This document shows, piece after piece, positions 16,717-24,031 of a stretch of DNA of 64,000 bases. Both the position numbers and the translations under genes were made by a program. Source of the DNA: Nonomuraea jabiensis (GTDB lineage Bacteria > Actinomycetota > Actinomycetes > Streptosporangiales > Streptosporangiaceae); assembly GCF_014204795.1 (NCBI RefSeq), contig NZ_JACHMB010000001.1, forward strand, positions 7,266,501-7,330,500. Reading direction: 5' to 3'. The notes beneath the pieces are model-generated. The model was not told the origin of the DNA. It searched no databases and was given only the letters and a program-made list of their open reading frames with translations. The stretch's first letter is position 1. Each line of letters opens with the position of its first letter.

Positions 16717-17844
16717 ATGGCCGCCGACCGCATCCGCCACGTCTCGCTCTCCTCCGTCACGCTTCCGCTCGACGTCCCCGTCAGCGACGCCAAGGTGCTC
16801 ACCGGGCGGCAGAAGCCGATGACCGAGATCGCCTTCCTCTTCGCCGAGATCACGACCGAGGACGGTCACGAGGGCACCGGGTTCAGCTACTCCAAGAGGG
16901 CGGGCGGCCCCGCGCAGTACGCCCACGCCAAGGAGGTCGGGGACAACCTGATCGGCCAGGACCCCTCCGACATCGGCAAGGTGTACGACACCCTGCTGTG
17001 GGCGGGCGCCTCGGTCGGCCGGTCCGGGGTCGCCACGCAGGCCCTGGCGGCCATCGACGTCGCGCTGTGGGATCTGAAGGCGAAGCGGGCGGGGTTGCCG
17101 CTGGCGAAGCTGCTGGGGTCCTATCGGGACTCGGTCCGTACGTACAACACCTCGGGCGGCTTCCTGCACGCGCCGATCGAGGAGGTCAAGGCCCGCGCCA
17201 CCCAGTCGCTCAAGGACGGCATCGGCGGGATCAAGATCAAGGTCGGGCAGCCCGACACCAAGGAGGACCTGAGGCGGCTGGCCGCGGTGCGCGAGCACCT
17301 CGGCGACGACGTGCCGCTCATGGTGGACGCCAACCAGCAGTGGGACCGGCCGACGGCGCTGCGGTTCGGGCGGGCGGTGGAGGAGTTCGGACTGGTCTGG
17401 ATCGAGGAGCCGCTGGACGCGTACGACGCCGAGGGGCATGCGCAGCTGGCCGCGGCGCTCGACACGCCCATCGCCACCGGCGAGATGCTCTCCAGCGTCG
17501 CCGAGCACGTCCGCCTCATCGAGGCCCGCGCCGCCGACATCATCCAGCCGGACGCCCCGCGCGTCGGCGGCATCACGCCCTTCCTGCGCCTGGCCACCCT
17601 CGCCGACCACGCGGGGCTGCAGCTGGCGCCGCACTTCGCCATGGAGATCCACCTCCACCTGGCCGCCGCCTACCCGCGCGAGCCCTGGGTCGAGCACTTC
17701 GAATGGCTCAACCCGCTGTTCAACGAGCGGCTCGAGACCCGTGACGGCCGCATGATCGTCCCCGACCGGCCGGGGCTCGGGTTCACGCTCAGCGAGCAGT
17801 GCCGCAAGTGGACCGTGGACAGCGTCGAGTTCGGGAAGGCCTGA
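16717..17844 (+). CDS. Enolase-superfamily sugar acid dehydratase (galactarate/talarate type), copy 1
   Basis: A 375-residue mandelate racemase subgroup enzyme. The barrel motifs are GIKIKVGQPD (Lys-x-Lys base), LMVDANQQWD (Asp metal ligand), VWIEEPLDAYD, TPIATGEML and APHFAMEIHLHLAAAYP (His base). LAPHFAMEIH and PWVEHFEWLNPLFNERLE resemble L-talarate/galactarate dehydratase, so it likely dehydrates an aldarate to a 2-keto-3-deoxy acid. No transporter is adjacent. The next gene is a close paralogue 5 nt downstream, sharing an exact 127-bp tract. The operon seems to be controlled by the FCD-GntR protein at 19108. Confidence 0.88.
   Translation: MAADRIRHVSLSSVTLPLDVPVSDAKVLTGRQKPMTEIAFLFAEITTEDGHEGTGFSYSKRAGGPAQYAHAKEVGDNLIGQDPSDIGKVYDTLLWAGASVGRSGVATQALAAIDVALWDLKAKRAGLPLAKLLGSYRDSVRTYNTSGGFLHAPIEEVKARATQSLKDGIGGIKIKVGQPDTKEDLRRLAAVREHLGDDVPLMVDANQQWDRPTALRFGRAVEEFGLVWIEEPLDAYDAEGHAQLAAALDTPIATGEMLSSVAEHVRLIEARAADIIQPDAPRVGGITPFLRLATLADHAGLQLAPHFAMEIHLHLAAAYPREPWVEHFEWLNPLFNERLETRDGRMIVPDRPGLGFTLSEQCRKWTVDSVEFGKA
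17054..17180 (+). repeat. 127-bp identical tract, copy 1 (pairs with 18184-18310)
   Basis: Every base is identical to 18184-18310, at a constant offset of 1130 bp, including third codon positions, while flanking sequence differs at many silent sites. Perfect identity confined to part of two diverged paralogues points to recent gene conversion. Confidence 0.9.
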
Positions 17845-17849
17845 GACCG

Positions 17850-19097
17850 ATGGGTGACCGCGTCGCGGCGGTGCGGTTCGGCCACTACGCCGTGCCGCTG
17901 GCGCGCCCGGTGAGCGACGCCAAGGTCGCGACGGGGCGCCAGCGGCCCCTGGCTCAGATCGACGTGCTGACCTGCGAGATCACGACGAACGAAGGGCTGG
18001 AGGGGCTGGGGTTCTCCTACACGACGCGGGCGGGCTGCCGGGCGCAGTTCGCCCACGCGAAAGAGGTCGGGGAGACCCTGCTCGGCCGGGATCCGTCGGA
18101 CATCGCCAGGTTGTATGACGAGTTGTTGTGGGCGGGGGCGTCGGTCGGGCGTTCGGGGGTGGCCACGCAGGCGCTGGCGGCGGTCGACGTCGCGCTGTGG
18201 GATCTGAAGGCGAAGCGGGCGGGGTTGCCGCTGGCGAAGCTGCTGGGGTCCTATCGGGACTCGGTCCGTACGTACAACACCTCGGGCGGCTTCCTGCACG
18301 CGCCGATCGAAGAGGTCAAGGAGCGGGCCCGGCAGTCGCTGAGCGAGGGCATCGGCGGGATCAAGATCAAGGTGGGGCAGCCCGACACCCGGGAGGATCT
18401 GCGGAGGCTGGCCGCGGTGCGCGAGCACCTCGGGGACGACGTGCCGCTGATGGTGGACGCCAACCAGCAGTGGGACCGGGCCACGGCGCTGCGGTTCGGG
18501 CGGGCGGTGGAGGAGCTCGGGCTGGTCTGGATCGAGGAGCCGCTGGACGCGTACGACGCGGAGGGGCATGCGCAGCTGGCCGCGGCGCTCGGCACGCCCA
18601 TCGCCACCGGTGAGATGCTCTCCACCGTGCCGGACCTCGTGCGGCTCATCGATCTTCGCGCCGTCGGCTTCCTGCAGCCCGACGTGCCGCGGGTGGGCGG
18701 CATCACGCCCTACCTCAAGGTCGCCGCGCTGGCCGATCACGCGCATCTGCAGGTCGCGCCGCACTTCGTGATGGAGATCCACGTCCACCTGGCCGCGGCT
18801 TACCCGCGCGAGTCGTGGGTGGAGCACATCGAGTGGCTGTCGCCGCTGTTCGAGGAGCGGCTGGAGATCGAGGGAGGGCGCATGCGCGTTCCGGACCGAC
18901 CGGGTCTCGGCCTCAGCCTCGCCGACACGGCGGCGGCCTGGCGGCTCGACCAGGTCGAGTTCGCTGGGGTCGCGGCTGGGCGGTCCGATCGCGGAGCGGT
19001 TGGTGGGGGTCCGGGCGGGTGGTCCGATGGGGGCGGGTTCGGGCGGGTTGCGGGTGGGTGGGCCGGGCGGGTCGAGTTCCGTGCGGACGCCGGGTAG
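17850..19097 (+). CDS. Enolase-superfamily sugar acid dehydratase, copy 2, with atypical C-terminal tail
   Basis: A 415-residue paralogue of the preceding dehydratase: GIKIKVGQPD, LMVDANQQWD, VWIEEPLDAYD, TPIATGEML and QVAPHFVMEIHVHLAAAYP are all present, so it should be active on a similar sugar acid. The family fold ends near residue 372 (VEFAGVAA). The last 40 or so residues (RSDRGAVGGGPGGWSDGGG and so on) are Gly/Arg/Ser-rich low-complexity sequence, probably translated from expanding G-rich repeat DNA rather than a domain. Its length is thus above the usual 370-390. The start ATG at 17850 follows the copy 1 stop by 5 nt. Confidence 0.88.
   Translation: MGDRVAAVRFGHYAVPLARPVSDAKVATGRQRPLAQIDVLTCEITTNEGLEGLGFSYTTRAGCRAQFAHAKEVGETLLGRDPSDIARLYDELLWAGASVGRSGVATQALAAVDVALWDLKAKRAGLPLAKLLGSYRDSVRTYNTSGGFLHAPIEEVKERARQSLSEGIGGIKIKVGQPDTREDLRRLAAVREHLGDDVPLMVDANQQWDRATALRFGRAVEELGLVWIEEPLDAYDAEGHAQLAAALGTPIATGEMLSTVPDLVRLIDLRAVGFLQPDVPRVGGITPYLKVAALADHAHLQVAPHFVMEIHVHLAAAYPRESWVEHIEWLSPLFEERLEIEGGRMRVPDRPGLGLSLADTAAAWRLDQVEFAGVAAGRSDRGAVGGGPGGWSDGGGFGRVAGGWAGRVEFRADAG
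18184..18310 (+). repeat. 127-bp identical tract, copy 2 (pairs with 17054-17180)
   Basis: Second copy of the identical tract inside the downstream paralogue. Further long blocks of near-identity follow (for example 18419-18621 against 17289-17491), so conversion may have touched more than one segment. Confidence 0.9.
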
Positions 19098-19107
19098 GTT
19101 GTCAGCC

Positions 19108-19824
19108 GTGCCGCCAGATCAGAGGCTCGACCGCGACAGCGGGCGCGGGCTCGCGCATGAGCTCGTCGAACGGCTCAAGGAGCGCATCCTCGCGGGCGAG
19201 ATCGAGCCCGGCCAGAAGTTGCCGACCGAGTCCTCGCTGGTCGAGGAGTTCGGCGTGAGCCGCACGGTGGTCCGCGAGGCCATCTCGCGGCTCCAGGCGG
19301 CCGGGCTGGTCGAGACGTTCCAGGGGCGGGGCTCGTTCGTGCTGGCGCTGCCCGCCTCCACGGCCTTCGCGGTGGAGCCCTCGCAGATCCGCACCCATCG
19401 CGACGTCCTCGACATGATCGACTTCCGGATCGGTGTCGAGTCGGAGTCGGCGGGGCTGGCCGCCGAGCGCCGCACCGACCTGCAGCTGAAGGCCATCGAG
19501 CGGGCCCTGGTCGACCTCGGGCGCTCCGGCGAGCAGCCCAGCAGCGCCGTCGAGGCCGACTTCCAGTTCCATCTCAAGATCGCGCTGGCCTCGGGCAACC
19601 GGTTCTACTCCGACCTGCTGGCGTCCTTCGGGCCCATGGTGATCATGCTGCCGCGCACCCGGCTGGAGCACGCGTACACGGTGTCCAACGCCACCCACCT
19701 CACGCGGGTGACGTTGGAGCACGAGAACATCTACCGCGCCATCGCCGACCGGGACGCCGCGGCGGCGCGGGCGGCGATGCGGCTGCACCTGTCCAACTCG
19801 CGCGCCCGCCTCCAGGCTCCGTAG
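19108..19824 (+). CDS. FadR/GntR-family regulator with FCD domain
   Basis: A 238-residue regulator. The N-terminal GntR winged helix is at about 8-75 (LAHELVERLKERILAGEIEPGQKLPTESSLVEEFGVSRTVVREAISRLQAAGLVET). The C-terminal FCD ligand domain is at about 95-230 (IDFRIGVESESAGLAAER, DFQFHLKIALASGN, EHENIYRAIADRDAAAARAAMRLHL), with the His and Asp/Glu residues typical of metal- and carboxylate-binding FCD. Such proteins often repress sugar-acid genes, which suits the two dehydratases just upstream. GTG 19108 with GGGTAGG before it is preferred; an in-frame ATG at 19000 would overlap the dehydratase tail. Confidence 0.88.
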   Translation: MPPDQRLDRDSGRGLAHELVERLKERILAGEIEPGQKLPTESSLVEEFGVSRTVVREAISRLQAAGLVETFQGRGSFVLALPASTAFAVEPSQIRTHRDVLDMIDFRIGVESESAGLAAERRTDLQLKAIERALVDLGRSGEQPSSAVEADFQFHLKIALASGNRFYSDLLASFGPMVIMLPRTRLEHAYTVSNATHLTRVTLEHENIYRAIADRDAAAARAAMRLHLSNSRARLQAP

Positions 19825-19860
19825 CGGGCGGTCGGGGGCGCGTAGGGACGGCTGCGTCTG

Positions 19861-19902
19861 CGGAGTCGAGGGGCTCGTCTCGCGGAGTCGAGGGGCTCAT
19901 CT
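19861..19902 (+). repeat. Two copies of a 20-bp repeat
   Basis: CGGAGTCGAGGGGCTCGTCT (19861-19880) recurs at 19883-19902 with one change. It lies within 650 bp without a gene between the GntR and TetR regulators. Confidence 0.8.
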
Positions 19903-19937
19903 CCTGGTTCCGCAGCGCACGGTTATCGGCGGAGTGG

Positions 19938-20124
19938 GGCTTTGTGGTGCATGGCTGGCTGCGGGGCGGGGTGCGGCTTTGTGGTGCGTGGTCGGCTACG
20001 GGGCGGGCCTGGGGCTTCGTGGTGCGCAGTTGGCCGCGGGGCGCCGGGGGGCTTCGCTCGTGCATGGTTGGCTGTGGGGCGCTGGGGGGCTTCGTGGTGG
20101 GTCCTTGGCCGCGGATGGGGTGCG
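19938..20124 (+). repeat. Degenerate 37-38-bp minisatellite, five copies
   Basis: Copies begin at 19938, 19975, 20013, 20050 and 20088. Each starts GGCTTYG and contains a TGG-rich middle followed by GGGGC. The plus strand is strongly G-rich and C-poor. The opposite strand is open for over 400 codons but encodes only Pro/Arg/Thr-rich sequence with no family character, so I do not call a gene. The stretch 20125-20295 is similar in composition without clear periodicity. Confidence 0.7.
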
Positions 20125-20295
20125 TGGCTGCGTCTGTCCTGCCTTGCGGGTCCCGTCTTCGGGGAGCGGGCGGTTGCAGGTCGGGGTGGGATGCGTGGCT
20201 GTGGGCGTCCCATGGCGCGCGGGCCTGCGCGCCCGAGGTGGGCGAGGCGCGTGGCCGGACCTGGCAGACCACCGGCTGCGCCGCGTGTACGGCCC

Positions 20296-20387
20296 GGAGC
20301 TGAGCGGGCCTGGAGCTGAGCGGGCCTGGGGTTGGGCGGTGCGGGGTTGGGCGGTGCGGGGTTGGGTGGTCCGGAGGTGGGCGGTCC
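20296..20387 (+). repeat. Short G-rich tandem repeats (16-bp x2, 15-bp x4)
   Basis: GGAGCTGAGCGGGCCT occurs twice in tandem (20296-20327), followed by GGGGTTGGGCGGTGC twice (20328-20357) and two diverged copies (to 20387). Runs of GGGG/GGG/GG at regular spacing could form G-quadruplexes on the plus strand, 90 bp before the tetR gene. Confidence 0.85.
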
Positions 20388-20479
20388 GGTAGGGTCGGTC
20401 GGCGGGGATGCGTTTCGGGTCCGTGTGCGGGGTTTCTCGGCGCCCGTGAAGTGATCAGTTGTCTGGCACACTGAGTCCC

Positions 20480-21094
20480 ATGAGTGGACGAGGTCGCCCA
20501 CCGGACCCCGACCTGGAGGCGCGGGTGCACGCCGCCGCCCTCGAACTGTACGGCGAGGTCGGCTGGGCAGGGTTCAGCTTCGACGTACTCGCCCGCCGGG
20601 CCCGCGTGGGCAAGGCCGCTCTGTACAACAGGTGGGGGAGCAAGGAGAAGCTGATCGTCGACGCGCTGACCGCCGGGCTCCAGCAGGACCCGTTCGACAC
20701 GCAGTCGGGATCGCTGCGCACGCAACTGATCCGGATGGCCGCGGGGACCCTCAACGGCTATCTGACGACGAGGGGCCTGGTCTACCTCAGGGCGCAGGTC
20801 GAGGCCAGGGTCTACCCCGAGCTGTTCGGGCAGGCGCTGGAGAGGTTCCAGCGCGAACGCATCAAAGTCGGCCGCGCCATCGTGCTCAACGCCATCGCCC
20901 GCGGCGAACTCCCGCCCGGCACCTCGCCCGCGCTCGTCCTCGACGCGGTCGCCGGCATGCTGACCAACCACTTCCTGTCGACGCCGATCAACCAGATGCC
21001 GGCCCTGATCGCGCGCAAGGACAAGTACGTCGAGGAGACCGTGGACTTCGTGCTGTCCAGGGTCGATTACCGGGCCCCGGAGCAGGACGCCTGA
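20480..21094 (+). CDS. TetR-family regulator of the adjacent degradation cluster
   Basis: A 204-residue TetR protein. The N-terminal helix-turn-helix is at 14-60 (AALELYGEVGWAGFSFDVLARRARVGKAALYNRWGSKEKLIVDAL); the C-terminal ligand domain is of the TetR_C type (LVYLRAQVEARVYPELFGQAL). It probably represses the MFS-to-ligase cluster downstream: AGACG-N5-CGTCT sites lie before both the MFS gene and the hydratase gene. There is no Shine-Dalgarno; CACACT lies 7 nt before the ATG, hinting at a leaderless transcript. The ligand is likely the degraded acid or its CoA thioester. Confidence 0.9.
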   Translation: MSGRGRPPDPDLEARVHAAALELYGEVGWAGFSFDVLARRARVGKAALYNRWGSKEKLIVDALTAGLQQDPFDTQSGSLRTQLIRMAAGTLNGYLTTRGLVYLRAQVEARVYPELFGQALERFQRERIKVGRAIVLNAIARGELPPGTSPALVLDAVAGMLTNHFLSTPINQMPALIARKDKYVEETVDFVLSRVDYRAPEQDA

Positions 21095-21142
21095 CTCGCG
21101 GCCGCCGCGGGCGCGCATGGCCCACCATTGACAGGGACGGGG

Positions 21143-21180
21143 AGACGTCTTAGCTTGCTTATTGCAGACGTATTTCGTCT
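21143..21180. promoter_or_regulatory. TetR operator upstream of the MFS gene
   Basis: AGACG-TATTT-CGTCT (21166-21180) is a perfect inverted repeat. The shorter palindrome AGACGTCT (21143-21150) lies about 2.5 helical turns upstream. The same AGACG-N5-CGTCT motif occurs at 22757. TAAATTA just after it could overlap the -10 region. Confidence 0.7.
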
Positions 21181-21274
21181 AAATTAACTACCGGTACCAC
21201 CCACCTCCCCCAGGGCTTTCCCTTCGGGTCATCGCGGAGTTCCCTCGAAGCCGCTCACGCATCCCGGCGAAGCA

Positions 21275-21328
21275 GCGCGACCCCCCAAGCGCGCCCCCAA
21301 GCGCGACTCCCCAAGCGCGACCCCCCAA
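21275..21328 (+). repeat. Four tandem copies of a 12-14-bp repeat in the MFS leader
   Basis: GCGCGACCCCCCAA (21275), GCGCGCCCCCAA (21289), GCGCGACTCCCCAA (21301) and GCGCGACCCCCCAA (21315) are directly adjacent in the untranslated leader of the MFS gene. Confidence 0.85.
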
Positions 21329-21390
21329 GTACGAAGCCGCATCGGCATTACTTCACCATCCCCCTTTTGGCCTCCCGGGAGGAGCCCATC

Positions 21391-22746
21391 ATGGTGAGCG
21401 AGCGTGTCACACCACAGCCCGGACCGATCACCGCGCACGACGCAGAGACCACGAGCCGTCCGGTTCTGGCCTGGGGCATGACCGCGATGCTGCTCGGCGT
21501 CATGCTGATCGCCTACCTGGACAAGGCGATCCTCGGCCTCGTCGCGCAGCCGGCCATGGCCGAGCTGGGGCTGTCGGCGGCCGAGTTCGGCGCCATCAGC
21601 AGTGCCGCGGGCCTGCTCGGCCCGCTGTCGGTGTTTCTCTACGCGCTGGTCGCGGACCGGCTGCCCGTCAAGGCGACCCTCTTCACCGCCGTCGTCATCT
21701 GGTCGCTGCTCCAGTTGCCCGTCTTCTTCGCCGCATCGGGCGCGCTGCTTCTGGTCACGCGCTTCATGCTCGGCGCGGCCGAGGGCCCGGCGACGCCGGC
21801 GGCGTACGCGACCGCCTACTCCTGGTGGCCGAACGAGCGGCGCGGGTTGCCGACGGCGCTGCTGACGACGGGGGCGTCGTTCGGCAAGCTGATCTTCGCT
21901 CCGCCGCTGGCGTTCGTCATCGCCGCCTTCGGCTGGGAAACGGGCTTCGTCGCGGTCGCGGTCCTGGGCCTCGCCTGGGCCGTGGGCTGGCTGTTCATCG
22001 GGCGGGAGGGGCCCTACAGCCAGGCCGCCGCCGGGCGCGCCGCAGGGCCGGTCGCGGAGGCCGCACCGCGGGCGCCCATCCGCTCCATCCTCCTGACGGG
22101 CACCTTCGCCGGCTTCGTGGCCGCGAGCACCGCCTCGGCGACGCTCGCGATCGTGGTCCTCACCTGGCTGCCGTCCTACTTCCAGGTGAGCCTGGGCTTC
22201 TCCGCGGTGGCGGCGGGCTCGCTGTTCGGCGTGCCGAGCATCGCCGCCATGGTGTTCCTGTACGGGTTCGGCGCCTGGAGCGACCGGATGCTGAAGAGGG
22301 GGACGGCGGCCCGCCGCGCCCGCGGGCTGCTGGGCGGTGCGCTGCTCGCGCTGGGTGGTGTCTTCCTCGCCGCCCTGCCCCTCTCCTCCGGGGTGGCGGT
22401 CCCCATTGCCCTGCTGATGCTCGGTTACGGGCTGGCCATCAGCGTCAACGCCGTGCTCAATCCGGCTCTCGTCCAGATCGTGCCGGCCGGGCAGCAGCGC
22501 AGCGTCCTGTCGATCGGGCTGGCCGCGACCGGTGTCCTGGCGGCCGCCGGGCCGCTGATCACGGGCCACGTACTCGACGGCGCCCGCGCGACGGGCACCC
22601 TCGCCGACGGCTACACCACGGTCTTCGTGCTGACGGGCGTCGTCGCCCTCGCGGGCGGGGCGCTGTTCGCCCTGCTGGTGAACCCCGAGCGGGACGCGGC
22701 GAAGGTGGAGGCCGCCCGGCTCGCACGCGGATCGAAGGGCATCTGA
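21391..22746 (+). CDS. MFS transporter, anion:cation symporter-like
   Basis: A 451-residue, 12-helix MFS permease. The N-terminal helix region (AWGMTAMLLGVMLIAYLDKAILGLVAQPAMAELGLS) and RFMLGAAEGPATPAAYATAYSWWPNERRGLPTALLTTGASFG are typical of ACS/phthalate-type importers of organic anions. It probably imports the acid degraded by the following genes. A strong GGGAGGAG ribosome binding site supports ATG 21391. It is preceded by a TetR operator and a tandem leader repeat, and a second operator separates it from the hydratase gene, so the enzymes may also have their own promoter. Confidence 0.88.
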   Translation: MVSERVTPQPGPITAHDAETTSRPVLAWGMTAMLLGVMLIAYLDKAILGLVAQPAMAELGLSAAEFGAISSAAGLLGPLSVFLYALVADRLPVKATLFTAVVIWSLLQLPVFFAASGALLLVTRFMLGAAEGPATPAAYATAYSWWPNERRGLPTALLTTGASFGKLIFAPPLAFVIAAFGWETGFVAVAVLGLAWAVGWLFIGREGPYSQAAAGRAAGPVAEAAPRAPIRSILLTGTFAGFVAASTASATLAIVVLTWLPSYFQVSLGFSAVAAGSLFGVPSIAAMVFLYGFGAWSDRMLKRGTAARRARGLLGGALLALGGVFLAALPLSSGVAVPIALLMLGYGLAISVNAVLNPALVQIVPAGQQRSVLSIGLAATGVLAAAGPLITGHVLDGARATGTLADGYTTVFVLTGVVALAGGALFALLVNPERDAAKVEAARLARGSKGI

Positions 22747-22756
22747 ACGTCTTTAC

Positions 22757-22771
22757 AGACGACTTTCGTCT
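22757..22771. promoter_or_regulatory. Second TetR operator, upstream of the hydratase operon
   Basis: AGACG-ACTTT-CGTCT matches the site at 21166. A further CGTCT half-site lies just upstream (22748-22752). TATATAA follows immediately (22771-22777) and is a likely -10 region; the operator would block it. Confidence 0.7.
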
Positions 22772-22802
22772 ATATAAATTGCGGGTGCGAAAGGAGCGGA
22801 AC

Positions 22803-23648
22803 ATGTCGATGAACCTCGATGCCATCGGGCAGACCTGGGAATCGGGCGAACATACGTGGACCTCGAAAGACGCCATCCTGTACGCCTTGGGAGTCGGCGC
22901 CGGAGCGCAGGACCCACTGGCCGAGCTCTCGTTCACCACCGAGAACTCACACGGGGTCACCCAGCAGGTGCTGCCCACGTTCGTCGTGGTGATCGGCGGA
23001 GGCGGCGGCGACCAGGGCCCCAAGCTGGGTGACTTCGACTTCTCGCAGGTGCTCCACGCCGAGCAGTCGATCCGGCTGGAAGGTCCCCTCCCCGTGAACG
23101 GCCGGGTGCGCTCGACCTCCCGCCTGGTGAACATCTACGACAAGGGCAGCGGCGCGCTGGCCGTCCTGGAGTCCTCCATCGTCGCCGCGGACACCGGCCG
23201 GCCGGTCGCCCAGGTCAGCAACGGCATCTTCGTCCGCGGCGAGGGCGGGTTCGGCGGAGAGCGGGGCACGTCGGCACCGTGGGAGCGGCCCGACCGCCCG
23301 GCCGATCGCGTCGTCGTCTACCCGACCCGCTCCGACCAGGCGCTGCTGTACCGGTTGAGCGGGGATCGCAACCCGCTGCACTCCGACCCGTGGTTCGCCG
23401 CTCGTGCCGGCTTCGAACGTCCCATCCTGCACGGGCTGTGCACCTACGGGTTCACCGGACGCGCCCTGCTGCACGCGCTGTGCGGCTCGGACCCGGCGGC
23501 GTTCGGCGGGATGTCGGCCCGCTTCGCCGCCCCGGTGATGCCCGGCCAGGACCTCGCCGTGCACATCTGGGACGACGGCCGGTTCGTCACGAAGGTCGGC
23601 GACACCGTGGTGCTCGACCGCGGCGTCTTCACGAGGGCGGAGCGGTGA
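22803..23648 (+). CDS. Hotdog-fold enoyl-CoA hydratase (MaoC / hydratase 2 type)
   Basis: A 281-residue double-hotdog protein. The C-terminal half has the hydratase 2 motif LYRLSGDRNPLHSDPWFAARAGFERPILHGLCTYG (catalytic Asp and His, about residues 180-215). The N-terminal half is a degenerate hotdog that binds the acyl tail, as in MFE-2 and steroid-type hydratases that take bulky substrates. It adds water across a 2-enoyl-CoA. AAAGGAG precedes the ATG. The DUF35 gene overlaps its stop by 4 bp (GTGA). Together with the thiolase-like protein it suggests a hydration then C-C cleavage sequence. Confidence 0.88.
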   Translation: MSMNLDAIGQTWESGEHTWTSKDAILYALGVGAGAQDPLAELSFTTENSHGVTQQVLPTFVVVIGGGGGDQGPKLGDFDFSQVLHAEQSIRLEGPLPVNGRVRSTSRLVNIYDKGSGALAVLESSIVAADTGRPVAQVSNGIFVRGEGGFGGERGTSAPWERPDRPADRVVVYPTRSDQALLYRLSGDRNPLHSDPWFAARAGFERPILHGLCTYGFTGRALLHALCGSDPAAFGGMSARFAAPVMPGQDLAVHIWDDGRFVTKVGDTVVLDRGVFTRAER

Positions 23649-24031
23649 AGCCGCAGCCCACGCCGGAGACGGCGCCGTACTGGGAGGGCGCGCGCCAGGG
23701 GGAGCTGCGGGTGCAGCGCTGCGGGGAGTGCGGGCGTCACTACTTCTACCCCCGGCCGGCCTGCCGCTACTGCGCCTCGCGCGACGTGCGGTGGGTGACG
23801 GTGTCCGGACGGGCGCGGCTCGTGTCGTACGTCATCAACCAGCGGCCGATGCCCGGCCTGGAGGGACTGTCGCCCGTGATCGCGCTGGTCGAGCTGGACG
23901 AGGGGCCGCGCCTGATGACCAACATCGTGGGGGTCGCGCCCAGCCCGGAGAACCTGCCGCTGGACCTGCGGCTGCGGGTCTGCTTCCAGGACGACCTGCC
24001 GGTGTTCCGGCCCGAGGAGGCGGCCGTATGA
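23645..24031 (+). CDS. DUF35 / Zn-ribbon OB-fold protein, partner of the thiolase-like protein
   Basis: A 128-residue protein. An N-terminal rubredoxin-like Zn-ribbon (CGECGRHYFYPRPACRYC, residues about 20-37, two Cys-x2-Cys pairs) is followed by an OB fold (SGRARLVSYVINQRP, VIALVELDEGPRLMTNIVG). Proteins of this kind form obligate complexes with thiolase-like enzymes, as in the ChsH2 DUF35 domain with the Ltp2 aldolase of steroid degradation. It overlaps both neighbours by 4 bp (GTGA with the hydratase gene, ATGA with the thiolase gene), consistent with stoichiometric co-translation. Confidence 0.9.
   Translation: MKPQPTPETAPYWEGARQGELRVQRCGECGRHYFYPRPACRYCASRDVRWVTVSGRARLVSYVINQRPMPGLEGLSPVIALVELDEGPRLMTNIVGVAPSPENLPLDLRLRVCFQDDLPVFRPEEAAV

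Noticed and set aside
19938..20387. CRISPR array
   Set aside because: Repeats are degenerate, directly adjacent and G-rich, without unique spacers or cas genes.
19700..21118. Long minus-strand open frame (over 450 codons) across the minisatellites and tetR
   Set aside because: Composition is Pro/Arg/Thr-rich without family motifs, and it overlaps clear plus-strand genes; open frames of this length are common opposite GC-rich coding DNA.
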